Source of the DNA: Ganoderma boninense
Lineage: Eukaryota; Basidiomycota; Agaricomycetes; Polyporales; Polyporaceae
NCBI GenBank assembly: GCA_002900995.3
Contig: CM035307.1
Coordinates: 2,728,001-2,792,000 of the forward strand
Direction of reading: 5' to 3'
DNA length: 64,000 nucleotides
Below are positions 22,276 to 33,308 of the stretch, piece after piece (within the stretch, counting starts at the first letter, position 1; every line of letters begins with the position of its first letter). The position numbers and the translations under genes were made by a program. Below the pieces are notes generated by a model, which was not told the DNA's origin, searched no databases, and saw only the letters and a program-made list of their open reading frames with translations.

Positions 22276-24414
22276 TCACTGGGATTCTGGTCCGCCATTG
22301 CGAATACCATCGAGGAGAGACTGGGCCGTCTTCGAGCGAACCGTAATCTTGCACCGGAATGGAGCCGGGTGGCTGAATGAGGTTCATATATATTGATCAG
22401 CGAGAAGCGAAGGCAAGACGGGAAACGAAGTACCTAATGACCGCGCCAGAAGGTTCGATACGAGGCTCCATGATCTTGCCGTTAGCGTCAGTCGCTTTCG
22501 AGATGTTGTAAACGGCAAGGGTCTCGGCAATGGCAGCGAAGATAGAAGCCTCGGCAAAGAAGATGCCAGGGCATTTCCTAAAGCCATGATGGTTAGACAA
22601 CGTGATCGCAGAACGCGTTGAAGAATAAGGTCAGACCTCCTGCCAAAGCCAAATGCAAAGTCGCGTGGGTCACGCTCCGCTTCCTTGTCCGGCGTAACTA
22701 GAAACCGTTCGGGGTTAAATGTCATGGGGTCCGGATAGAGAGCAGGGTCGTGAAGAATATTCCTGCGATAAATGCGATTAACAGGCATTCATCGACAAAC
22801 GTTACGCCGTCTACAACTCACCAGACATTGACAAGAACGAGCGTACCCTTGGGAAGGAAATAGCCTTCATGGATGTCATCCTCGATAAGCTGGTGGGGGA
22901 ACACTAAGATGGTATCCGTCAGGCTGTATGCGTAACAAAGAAGAAAAAGGTTTACCTAACGGCGCAATAGGCATCCAACGGAGGATCTCCAACATGATGG
23001 CATGGAGGTAAGGGAGACGGTCCTTGTCCGCAATGTTCGGCAGACGGTCCTGGCCAATGACCGCGTCAATTTCGGCCTGTGCCTTCTTCTGAATATCCGG
23101 AAAGCACGTCATCGCGAGGAAGAAGTTTGTGATCGCTGCCACTATCTGCAGGCGGAGATGAAGGTCGTATGAGCAGTGCGGTGAGTGCTATCCCATAAAT
23201 GAACCACTCACTGTGTCAGCTCCGCCTAAGCAAAACGGCAAAGGCGTGTTCGCGTCAGCAATGTGGTGGTGAATCATGCAGTCTCGGTGACTCGCCAGCA
23301 TACAGCGAGGCCGCCGTCATTTTAATTAGGTATTCCCTCTCAGCATCCTCATTGCCCTCAAGCAGTGCGGATGCAAAGCTCGGATGGGCTGTGCCTGCTG
23401 CCTAATTGAGACAGTTCCCTTGTCAATACTATCCTTGGGGCCTGGCCGTTCAAACTAACCATCTGTTCACGAACCCACTTATAGGGAAGTTCCGCCATTG
23501 CAAAAAATGTTTCACGGTACTTCATCGCGGCCGTCTTCCAGCCTGCACCGGGAAACCAGCTCGGAACATGACGGACTGTAACATAACCGCAGATCAGTGT
23601 CTTGCCCTGCAATGCATATCACGTACTCACGGATGGGGAAAGCGTCGGCCATGAAAGCACCCGGTGCGAAGATGACTCCAAAATCCTTCATAGACTTGTC
23701 TACGGTCTTAATAATGATGTCGTCATCTCCGGAAGACTTGTACCCGTAGGCGATCATGACAATAATAGTTCCGGCTAGCCTTCATTCGAAACAGCAAACG
23801 TCAGTTCGCTAGCTTCACGCAGGCATTAATGAACCTGGCATGATAGGCGTACTTTTTAATCTCCAAAGGAAGCGAGTCCGTGCGGTCAGCCAGGTGGACG
23901 AGGAACTGCTGCGTCTCCTCCTCCACCAGGTGCTGGAACCGCTCTACACGCTTGGAGTTGCCCATTACCTGAGCGAACAGCTTGCGGATTTCGCGCATAC
24001 GGCGACCATACGGCTGGAGGATCATTGCTTCCGACCAACCGATCATGTCCCCAGCGACGGGAACACGACCACGGCTCGAGTAGATGGCGCTCTTCTTGTC
24101 CAGGATGTCAATTGCGTACTTGGCCGAGTTGAGGATGACGAACGTGTCGCCGAGTATCTTGACCGACATGATGCCGCCTGGAAACTGGCAGGTCTAGCGC
24201 AAGTTTCCAGAGTTTTCAAAGCAGACTCACCCCACTTCTTGCCCCATTCAGCGAACGTTAGCCACTGGTAAGTTGGGGGAATGTCTAACGCGCTGCCGAT
24301 GAGTGGCAGACCTTTCGGGCCAGGAGGGAGGGACCCCAGATGGCGCTTTCTGAAGAAACATAAGACGAGGAATACTCCAAGCAGGAGCAAGAAGCCACTA
24401 TAAATGACGTCCAT
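22276..24414 (-). CDS. Cytochrome P450 monooxygenase
   Basis: Microsomal class II P450 with about a dozen exons. The N-terminal anchor ([20 protein letters not shown]) precedes the proline hinge [17 protein letters not shown]. The I-helix motif AGGADT appears only after splicing a GC-AG intron near 23300. The K-helix is LEILRW (E-x-x-R), the PERF motif is FNPERF and the haem loop FGFGRRKCPG is split by an intron near 22570-22630. The C-terminus needs one more intron beyond the obvious ORF: splicing after SGAVI gives [20 protein letters not shown] and a stop at 22276-22278, the standard P450 end. All key residues are intact. Family CYP number not assigned. Its neighbours (transporter, SDR, BBE oxidase) suggest oxidation of a small lipophilic or phenolic substrate. 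Confidence 0.92.
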
Positions 24415-25955
24415 AGGCTAACAGAAGCTATCAAGAAGCGGCGTCGAGACAAAGGGAGGATTGTGCGAACGAGGGGACGGACGAAGGGGGCAGGGGTGGA
24501 ACCAGGCTAAAACCCGTGCGCATTGGTGCTTATGTATAAGCCGTTTGGATTGCATGTAGCGAGTGGGCTGTGACGACCGCAAGGCGTGTCACCGGTGCTG
24601 CCCCTTGCTGCCCCTCCTGGCAGCTGCAGAGACATGGCGGGCCTCTGTATCTCCGTTCGTACGATCGGACGAGATACGCGTGTGGCACTGCCAATCGATT
24701 GGGAAGCTCATTCTTGAGCTTGAGTTGCGTGCAGTGCGCCAGCTGCCAGTTCCATGGGCGTCAGAGCATGTGTCCGCAAGCAAGCATGGAAGTTGGAACA
24801 AACAGACTCCGCACCCTTTAGCAGCCGATACGGAACCGCCACACGGACGGCAGCCCTTTCCGGTCCCTTTTTGCGGCCCCGACAGTCAGCCTATGGGCAA
24901 GCAAGAGTAGGAATCCGCGAATCGGAAGAGGGCATCAAGACAATATTCAGGAAGACGCCGGTAGCCTCCGCCACCAATGGAGTTGCAGGCTGTCGCAGGT
25001 CACAGCCGGATTAATATTTGCAGCCAGGGTGACAAAACCTAATCAACTCCCCAAAAGGTGAAGGCGAATGACACTAATATTCAATCGGACAGACACTGAG
25101 ACGCCGTTATGATGGCTCATCACGTACCTGGGTGTAATGAGGTGTAATGGCGCAGGGAGGGATAGAAACCTACCGCCGCATATGTGTCGCAGGGAGGGAG
25201 ATGGCTTGGACTCTAGTCAGCCCGGGGAAAGCACCATTTTGTAGGGGTGCCCTGTTGCCGGCGTTGTGAGCTCCTGTGCTATAACACCTGTGGATATCCA
25301 CCGAGTCCGACTGGAAAGAACTGAGGCTTGGTGCGAAACTACGACGTGCCCTGATGTCTTCTGGAACGAGGGCCGGGAGGAAAGGCGAAGATAACGGCGG
25401 CATCGTCAGGCATCGTCATGTTCTGCACGGTGGCGCCGGCGGTGGCAGTATACTTTCCTTACAAGGTACTTACAGAGCGCGCAACAAAAAGTGGGAGCCG
25501 GATCCGCCGGGCCAAGTAAAACTCATACTTTAACGTTAACTTTAACCGCGACTTTTGTCTGTTCTAGCCCGACCACTATCACTGCGGCTCATCTATCTCC
25601 CGTCCTCTTCCCTTGCGCAGCCCTTCTAGCTCTTCAGTTCCAACTTCCCTCGCACAGGGAACAGTCTGCCCGCCTGGATACTGGTCTTGAAAGCTTGAAC
25701 TTTGACCACCTTCACCACGCCTTACATGCGGTCGTACGCGTCCGGTGGGGTACATTTCGGGCGGAAGGGAGCGGGCTTCCATTGCGCGGCCGGTCCAGAG
25801 AGTTCCAATGCCTGTTCCGCCTAATCGATAGTCGATAGCGGAGCTTATCTGCAACCGCCCTCCTCCGCACAGTCCTCCCATTGTGACTCGAACAGCATCC
25901 TCGGGCCTCATACATCCAACTCTCTAAATCGCCACATACAAGGTCCATACACAGA
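24415..25955. promoter_or_regulatory. Long divergent intergenic region, P450 / SDR
   Basis: About 1.5 kb between the divergent starts of the P450 and the SDR. Features seen: a TATA-like stretch (CTTATACATAAG on the minus strand) about 115-130 bp upstream of the P450 start, a short direct repeat of GGTGTAATG near 25130-25150, and a symmetric TTAACGTTAA at about 25530. No gene is visible. The unusual length for this compact locus suggests regulated expression of the pair. Confidence 0.45.
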
Positions 25956-27545
25956 ATGCCTGGTCGTGTTCAGAACAAGGTGAGGATCCTTTCGTCAACG
26001 TTCCTGGCGCCATCTGACTGTGAAATAACCAACCTCAGGTGGCCCTCATCACCGGCGCCGGATCGTGAGTTGTTTATCCCGGCATTGCTTTCGAACCAAG
26101 CTGCGCCGAACGCTCTGACTGTATGCACACGACTTAACAGAGGCATCGGTCTCGAGTCTTCTCTGCTTTTCGCGCAGGAAGGCGCCAACGTCCTCCTCGT
26201 GGACATCAACCTTGCCGCTGCCGAGAAGGCGCTCGCGCTCGTGAAGGAACGATTCCCCAACGTCAAGGCTGCCGCCATCAAGGCAGATGTTGGCAAGGAG
26301 GCAGACGTGAAGGGCGCGGTCGACAAGGCTGTCGAGCTTTTCGGCCGGCTCGATATTATGGTGCGTCCCGTATTCGAAGTCGACCCTACCTTCTGCAATC
26401 CCTTCCGATCATGCAACCTCTTCTTCTATCTCTCCTGTGATGTCCATCGCCAGCATCTGTATTGACTTTGACCGGCACGATGCTTAGTTCAACAATGCAG
26501 GTATGTTGCCGCCCTATTTCAGCGCCATCTCATTTAACCAACTTCCTGCGTTCTCTTAGGCATCATGCATCCCGAGGACGACAACGCGCTCAACACCGAG
26601 GAGCGCATTTGGGACCTCACGATGCAGATTAACGTCAAGGGTGTCTGGTGGGGGTGCAAGTACGCGATCCTCGCGATGCGACAGAACCCAGTCGACGAAG
26701 CTCTTGGGCTTCACACTGGCGGGAGCATTATCAACACTGCGAGCTTCGTCGCGATCATGGGCGCGGCGACGCCTCAACTTGCTTGTGCGTAGCTGTTACG
26801 GGCTGTCAAGTCGGACAGACGCTGATTGTTTGTGGTTGGGACAGACACGGCTTCTAAGGTACCCGCTTGCATGCTTCCGGCCCGGCGGAGATGTCTTAAC
26901 CCGTATTGCACAAACAGGGTGCTGTCCTCGCGATGACTCGCGAGCTCGCTATGGTTCATGCCCGAGAAGGCATCCGCATCAACTCGATCTGCCCGTACGT
27001 AGTATCTCATGACTTTCTCTGAGCTCATCTGATCGTAATTCCTTCAGTGGCCCTCTTGAAGACGCGTCAGTATCCTTCTGTTACTACTTCCGAGAAGCCT
27101 TGACACTCACGCGATCCCGCCTCGCATCTTTCCGCCCCGTCGAATTTACCATGGCCCATCTTCTGACCTTGGCCGCCCATTGACAGCGCTGCTGATGGAG
27201 TTCCTGAACACGCAAGAGAAGAAAGATCGCCGCCTGGTCCACCTTCCCATGGGACGTTTCGGCGAGGCCATCGAAGTCGCCAAGGGCGCCCTGTTCCGTG
27301 CGTATACCCCTCGTAGGGTTGAGGGTGTGCTCAATGCTCATGACTGTTCGTTTCATCAGTTGGCAGCGACGACAGCAGCTACATGACCGTGCGTGAAACT
27401 CGGTCTCATGCCCCTGGGTTCGTCTAGGCTAACGTCGAATTGTTCACAGGGCACCGACTTCAAGGTCGATGGCGGTCTCACCTCCTGTTATGTCACCCCC
27501 ATCGGTGACCAGATCCTCCCTCCTCCTTCAGGCCTCGCCCCATAA
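25956..27545 (+). CDS. Short-chain dehydrogenase/reductase
   Basis: Classical SDR of roughly 290-300 residues in about ten small exons. Joined exons read MPGRVQNKVALITGAGS then GIGLESSLLFAQEGANVLLV (Rossmann TGxxxGxG), FNNAG, GGSIINTASFVAIMGAATPQ (catalytic Ser), and YTASKGAVLAMTRELAM (catalytic Y-x-x-x-K). The Tyr codon is split across a junction and TASK comes from a 14-nt micro-exon at 26845-26858. The end has MTGTDFKVDGGLTSCYVTPI. One extra base near 27056 must be ignored to read GPLKT into LLMEFL. The Asp in LVDIN after beta-2 favours NAD over NADP. Its substrate is unknown. It is divergent from the P450. Confidence 0.9.
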
Positions 27546-27811
27546 TAGAACGTTATATCTATGACGCTACATTTACGCCATGGGTTATGTGCATCAAGGA
27601 TCCAAGTCCGCTGCATGTTGTACATTAGAATTACACAAGTTCCTAGTGTGTACAAATCTGGAAATAGAAAGTACGACACTTCAAGGGAGGACAACGTTTA
27701 GCTAAGAGCCGAAAGCTGACAGATGGTGGAGTACATCATAAACGATAGCAGCAGAATTCCGTCGGCGCGTGATACAGGGGAGGGGGGTATGATCCAGTGT
27801 CAATGAAACGA

Positions 27812-28620
27812 TTAGGCGGCCTTCTTGCCTTCAATGGCTTTGATCCTGGCAATCTCCTCGGTAATACCCTGGTGGACGCTCTTCCGGAGGGTAGGGTTGT
27901 ACCCGAACTTGAAGAGGATCTCCAAGTGCACGAAAAACGGAGCAAGCACAAGGGCTGCAACACGGAACCATCAAGTCACGGACAGGGAACGTCGTGCCAA
28001 ACAACACTCACCGCCGAGCAGGTTGTCAAGGAGGGCAGGGGAACGGCCCTCGGCGAGGAAATGGCCGGCGAACTGGGCAACCCACGACGATACATGGATG
28101 TACAACGCAGTCTGGATGGCGTCTGCCTTGTGCGAGAAAGCTGCTGCGGTGAGGGTGATGGCAACTTGCTGAGGGAGGTACACGAGCTGGGCAGGATGTC
28201 GGTAAACGGGGCACGAAGGCAGCGCAAAGCGGACGTACCGCAGCGAAAGGCTCGAGCACGAAGTAGTACACCCAGTTAGCAACGGCCCAGAGAGCCGCCC
28301 AGTTGAGGTCGAACGCGAGGTAGTCGTTGAACTGCGCGTGGATCTGAGGGAAGAAGGAAGGCACGGGCACGAGGGACCCCAAGACGAGACCCGTCCTGTG
28401 TACACCGTCGTTTCAGAATTGGGTGTTCTGAAGGGAGCGCCACACTATTACGCACCAGAGAAGGACGGGGACAAAAGTCATATGAATGGCAACGTTGACG
28501 GGGTGATCATGGTAGGCCCCGTAGAAAACGAGCTGTTAAGTAGTCGATGCATGAGCAGGGGCTCGTCGTGTCATTGACCACGTTTCGCACCTGATTCTTC
28601 ACGTCCAGAACGCCGGGCAT
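27812..28620 (-). CDS. Mpo1-like (YGL010w/DUF962) 2-hydroxy fatty acid dioxygenase
   Basis: ER membrane protein of the Mpo1 family. In yeast it shortens 2-hydroxypalmitic acid by alpha-oxidation during phytosphingosine breakdown. Exons join as MPGVLDVKNQ, LVFYGAYHDHPVNVAIHMTF with VPVLLW, LGSLVPVPSFFPQIH, NDYLAFDLNWAALWAVANWV with YYFVLEPFAA, LYLPQQVAITLTAAAFSHKA, HVSSWVAQFAGHFLAEGRSP, and LVLAPFFVHLEILFKFGYNP, ending IEGKKAA. The family histidines are present: the YH-x-H near the start, the H in the IH-MTF block, and the HVSSW and GHF histidines. About 190 residues, which is normal. Four introns and no indels. It shares a 321-bp divergent promoter with SEC22, another ER protein. Confidence 0.88.
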
Positions 28621-28941
28621 GGCTACGGCTGCGTAACGAGCAGGAGAAGGCAAGAGACAAGGTGAGGAAGGGGGTGGGATAGATTTCGAGCCTATGGGTG
28701 AGGATACATATGCGTTCCAGCGTGGTCGGGCTGGGACCCGGCGAGAGCATTCCCGATCAACACTGCCCGCCCCGGCGCATCCGAAGCCCATGATTTCTGC
28801 CCCTTCCGTGGGGTTAGGGTCACCCACGTGAGCTGACACCACGTATGTCGTCCCAAAAGAAGCGCCCGTGAACACCGTGCCGCTGCTGCCACTCGTTCCT
28901 CTGACGTTTTCCTCGACCCTGCCCCCCACTCGCTATTTATC
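28621..28941. promoter_or_regulatory. Divergent promoter, Mpo1-like / SEC22
   Basis: A 321-bp space between two divergent start codons, with a palindromic CACGTG E-box at 28825-28830 followed by A. CACGTG is a known bHLH target in fungi; which factor acts here is unknown. The two products are both ER proteins. Confidence 0.5.
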
Positions 28942-29839
28942 ATGGTCAAGTCTACCCTTGTTGTGCGAGCCTCGGATGCCCTCCCACTAGCTGCTAGTGT
29001 AGATGACGAACAGGTCCGATTTCTCAGCAGTCATCCACCTGCAGTTATACCAAGCTCACCCCGAGCAGATAGAACAAGCTTTGGTTGAACACAAGCAACA
29101 AGCAAAGCTCATCTTCCGACGGATAGGTCCCAATTCAGAACCACGTTGTACTATTGAGAGCGGCCAATACACGCTACAGTGCGTAGTCGGTTCAGTTGTG
29201 CGAGCTTCGACCATTACTGACATGTTGCTGTTAGCTACTGCATAGCCAACAATGTCATCTACCTTGTCATCGCAGACAAGTCATACCCCCGCGACCTTGC
29301 CTTCTCATACCTCGACGAGCTCTCCAAAGAGTTCCAGACGTCATATGGCGCCAAGGTGGACGGTGTGCGAAAACCATACGCGTTTGTCGGCTTCGGTAAG
29401 GCTACGTCGCATTTTGTCCACAGTAGATGCACGATGCGATTATGCTTGGCCCCCAGATACATTCATGTCGAAGACCACTCGGTTGTACCAGGATACGAGG
29501 ACCGCAAGGGCAGGGGCCTCACACCTCGACAAGCTAAATGTCGAGCTGCAGGACGTCACGCAGATCATGACGAAGAACATGGAGGAGCTTCTGTGGAGAG
29601 GGGACTCCCTTGATAGTAAGTGTCATTGCTCGAGAAACATCTTTGCGAGTATACGGGTTTACACACCCCATTTCTGTTCACTAGGGATGTCCCACTTGTC
29701 GACTACGCTACGTTCGGAATCAGAGAAGTATCGTCGGGCAGCGAGGAATATCAACATTCAAGCGATGATTCGGCAGTACGCACCCATTGGTGCAATTGTG
29801 CTCATTCTCGTCATATTCATCTACTGGCGATTCTTGTAA
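28942..29839 (+). CDS. SEC22: ER-Golgi R-SNARE Sec22
   Basis: Vesicle SNARE for ER-Golgi traffic. The start MVKSTLVVRASDALPLAASV is the typical fungal Sec22 N-terminus and opens the longin domain. That domain continues over short exons: EHKQQAKLIFRRIGPNSEPR, ESGQYTLHYCIANNVIYLVI (after splicing), SYLDELSKEFQTSYGAKVDG and VRKPYAFVGF. The SNARE motif is LQDVTQIMTKNMEELLWRGD then MSHLSTTLRSESEKYRRAAR with the zero-layer Arg (LLWRGDSL). The C-terminal anchor is YAPIGAIVLILVIFIYWRFL at the very end. Five or more introns, none with indels. Length (about 215 residues) matches the family. Confidence 0.95.
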
Positions 29840-30285
29840 GGAGGGACCGTCTTTTGGATTGTTTTTCACTGTCTTTCTTTATGTATTTACCTGTTTTAAT
29901 GTTCCCTGCCCTTGCATCACTTCCGTTTCCCAGTTTCAACCATCCCTTCCCATTGATTGTCATGTTCCAGCGTGTCTCGATGTGAAGAGGTGAGGTAGAA
30001 AAGGTAGGTTGTGCGAGTTTGACAGAGTGTACATCGCCGGCTTTACGGCGGAGTGGACGACGTCGCTTAGCGGGCCCGGTGGATCTTGCCGTGGCCACGA
30101 TGCAGAGAGTCCGGACCTGGGGTATATATACGATAGATGATCACGCATCTCTGCGATAACCGCGCCTGCTTTCAGGTCTCTCAGGCAATCCACTCTTCGT
30201 CCTCCTTCTCTTCAAGCCGCGCGGAGACCAGGCCAAGAGCAATCCAGAATCTCCCCCTCACACAAACTGCCGTCGTGAGGTCACG
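29840..30285. other. Intergenic, SEC22 3' side and next promoter
   Basis: Holds the 3' UTR of SEC22 and the promoter of the following plus-strand gene. A TATA-like GGTATATATACG sits at about 30120, some 165 bp upstream of the next start. No gene seen. Confidence 0.5.
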
Positions 30286-32596
30286 ATGAATCCGTACATG
30301 ACTTCATCGACCCCGGTCCCGGTCTCGCCCATCGTACCGCACGCGACGCCTTACCCCCAGACCACTTCCCAACAAGCAGCAACTATCCAGCCGGGTTCGA
30401 TCACTTACACGACTACGGTCGGTGCTGATGGCCAGGTTGTGTATCATCCGTTCAAGTACGCCGTATACTTTCTTTGGCCTCGATCGTTTCTGATCTTGGT
30501 GTACGGACCTGTAGGGCAGTCTCCGCAAGGTGAGAATCATCTACGAGAGACCATATTCACAACCGATCTGATGATGTCGTGAACTTCAGCTACCAAACAG
30601 CGCAAGGCGTTGTGAGCGGCATACAGTGGATCCCGGCCGAGGCAACCTCTGTTCTCCCAGCAGGCGCGACTCTTGCAGACCCCGTAAAGCCCGCTTTTCT
30701 CCCCTCTCTCGTGGATGCTGGAATTTCCTGGCGCAGGCGTTCAACGCGTCGGTCGGTCGTAGACCAGACGATAGGTCGACATGGTACGTGTATCCTGCGG
30801 AACCTTATATGCGCGGCGCCTCATGACGCTGGTCAGGCGGGACGATGAATACAGACGCCGGGAGGAAGATGCAAGACATTCATCCAAATACGACAGAGAT
30901 GGCAGGCGATACGATGCCGACGATTACTACCCCCGCGATCGCGATCGCGAGGACCGCGAGGATAGGGATTACCGTCGCACTCGCGACCGTGATGACCGAG
31001 ACCGGGAGCGCGACCGGGAGCGCAGACTAAGCGGGTACGGTCGCTATCCCGGCGAGTACGACAAGTACCAGACGGCAGACCTTGAACGCCGCATGGAGAA
31101 CCTCGATATTGAGCGCCGTGAGCGTGACCGCCAGCGTGAACGCGATCGCGAGTATGACCGCGAGCGGGAACGGGAGAGGGAGAGGGAAGGTGCCCGCCCG
31201 CGTAGAGGCTCGTTCTATGGCGGTGGCGAACGTCCGTCAAGTACCTACCAAGCAGCGCCCGGGGGCAACTACCCTGCGACGTACACCACGGCCCCCACCA
31301 GCACATATACCGCCGCGCCTGGCGGGAACTATCCTGCTTCTGCGACGTACCGTGCCGTCTCACCCCGTCCTCTAGATCGGCCAACATCCGCGTATGGCCA
31401 ACCCCCCGTCGCTCCGCGCCCTGTCTCCCCGTACCAGAGTGCGGTTCCGATCGCTCCACGCCCGGTTTCTCCATACCAAGTCCCCGGCGCTGTTCCTCGT
31501 GCTGTGTCACCCTTCCAAGCCGGCGCGATTCAACGTGCTGCCTCTCCGTACGGGGCTCCTCCTCCAATCGCCCGCGCAGCATCGCCGTATGGGGGAGGTG
31601 GAATCCCCCCTCGCGCTGCTTCTCCTTACTACGGCGCGTCTGCTGCCGCTGGTATCTACCCACCAGGGCACGTGTTCGAGGGTCAGCCCATGCGTGCCGG
31701 CTCCCGTGCTCCCAGCCCCAGTCCGTACGGCGCTCCCGCTGCACCAGTCAACTTGTACGCCAACCCAGGCTCAACGTATGGAGCCCCCGCCGGGCAGGTC
31801 CCGTATCCCCCTGCTCCGCCCTACGGCACGGGCATCGGCTCGCATGCGTCGCCCCGTGTCGGCGCCGTCCCACTCGATGCGGCAGCGGGACAACAGCAGA
31901 TGCTCCCCGCGCCCGAGGGCTTCAGCCGGCCGCCGAACCGCGCGCAACCGTATACCCAGTTCGAGATGATCAAGATCGGGGACATGGACGACTTCCTCGA
32001 CCAAATGCCGCGCATGCCCGCCGTGCTCATGCCCCACGACGTCTACCACGAGGACTGGATCCGTCTGATGACTGTGAGTCTCGCCCATTGCGCCCGTCGG
32101 GGGCATTCCTCTTTGGAAGCTGACTTTGTGTTCACCGCAGGACCTTGGGCTCGCATGGGCCGGTACGATGCCCGTCCCGCAGTACTCGCTCGACGGCCGC
32201 CCGCCGAAGCGCTCGACGCTTGCGGCGGACGTCGTGGACCTCTGGAACTCGTCCTTTTTCCGTGTGCGCGGCATCGAGATGGTGCTCTACAAGGGCCGCG
32301 AGCGGCGCTCGGGCCGCTACGCGGGGACCGTCGACGTGAACCTGCCCGGGTTCGACAACTTTGACGTGTCGTCGCCGTCAGAGGACGACTCGGACGACTC
32401 GGACGACGACCGTTACCGCGATCGCAACCGGTATGGGGATGCGTACGGGGAGGCACGCCGCAGGAAGGAGCGCAAGGCGGAGAAGGCTGAAGCACGGCGG
32501 CGCAAGAAGGAGAAGAAGATGAAGAGGAGGCAGAGAGAGATGGAGAGGTCCTACGCGGTCTACATCCAGTGCGTGCCGCCAACGGCCGACTTGTGA
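30286..32596 (+). CDS. RD/RE-rich protein with Pro-rich repeats and a conserved C-terminal domain
   Basis: Not a named family I can place with certainty. Exon 1 (MNPYMTSSTPVPVSPIVPHA) joins through short introns to YQTAQGVVSGIQWIPAEATS, then ADPAFNASVGRRPDDRSTWR. A long charged region of alternating Arg, Asp and Glu follows (30840-31200; RDRDREDREDRDYRRTRDRD). Next come about 200 residues of low-complexity repeats built on RPVSPYQ, RAVSPFQ and RAASPYG (31350-31650). The C-terminal domain is globular: FEMIKIGDMDDFLDQMPRMP, LMPHDVYHEDWIRLMT, then (after an intron near 32072) LAWAGTMPVPQYSLDGRPPK, VVDLWNSSFFRVRGIEMVLY and a basic end (RRRKKEKKMKRRQREME). The C-terminal block recurs in other basidiomycete proteins of unknown function. 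RD/RE tracts are common in RNA-processing factors, so a nuclear role is a guess. Confidence 0.75.
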
Positions 32597-33308
32597 TTGA
32601 GTGATCGTTCGTTAGATGCGGGAGAGGCCCCAGATTTATGTCTGAGCAGTCAAAAAATAAGAAGTGAATACCTTGTATGCTTATATGTTAGACACCATGT
32701 ACGAGACCTGTATGTCATGTTTACAAGAGACGCCCTCGCGTCGCTCCGGCAGACTTATTGAAGGCTGACATTCTTCAATGGCCTGTCGTTTGTACATCCA
32801 CACTCTCTAAGACTTATATGAGCGGAGGGCTCGGATAGACAGAGCGGCGGTTGAGGACTATATAGTGACCGGTGGTGCGAGACGTTGAGGCGTGAGGATG
32901 GCAGGTTGACCAACGACGAACTGTCATAAGTAAGTTATTCCGAATCGCTGCGCGCGCGTGGAGTACTTGACGAAGCTGATGGCGGTCTGGGGTAAAACTC
33001 CGTTGCTGGTGGAAGGGGATGGCGAGGACCACTCGAGTCAGGATCTCTGGAGGATGCTTACTCTAAACAGACGAAATGCGGCCAAATAAGACCACACGAA
33101 TTCACCGGGTTTCTTTAATAATACGACTTATCACACCACTCCTACCAGCGCCTCATTTACCGCCTGTTTCGACTCATCACGCGTATGGTCTCTCTGCCAA
33201 TGTCTGGCACGAGTCATTTCTTGTACATATTGACATGCATAAATTATAGCGTACTACAGAACGATATCCAGTCCAGAGAAAATGAGAAGCATGAAGCCAG
33301 ATCGTGGA
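32597..33308. other. Convergent 3' intergenic region
   Basis: Between the 3' ends of the RD/RE-rich gene (+) and RAT1 (-). AT content is raised, with several AATAAA/ATAAGA-like polyadenylation contexts (for example near 32655 and 32860). No coding potential seen. Confidence 0.5.

Noticed and set aside
30833..31744. 303-codon open frame on the minus strand
   Set aside because: Antisense to the RD/RE and SPY repeats of the plus-strand gene. The repeat composition suppresses stop codons on the opposite strand.
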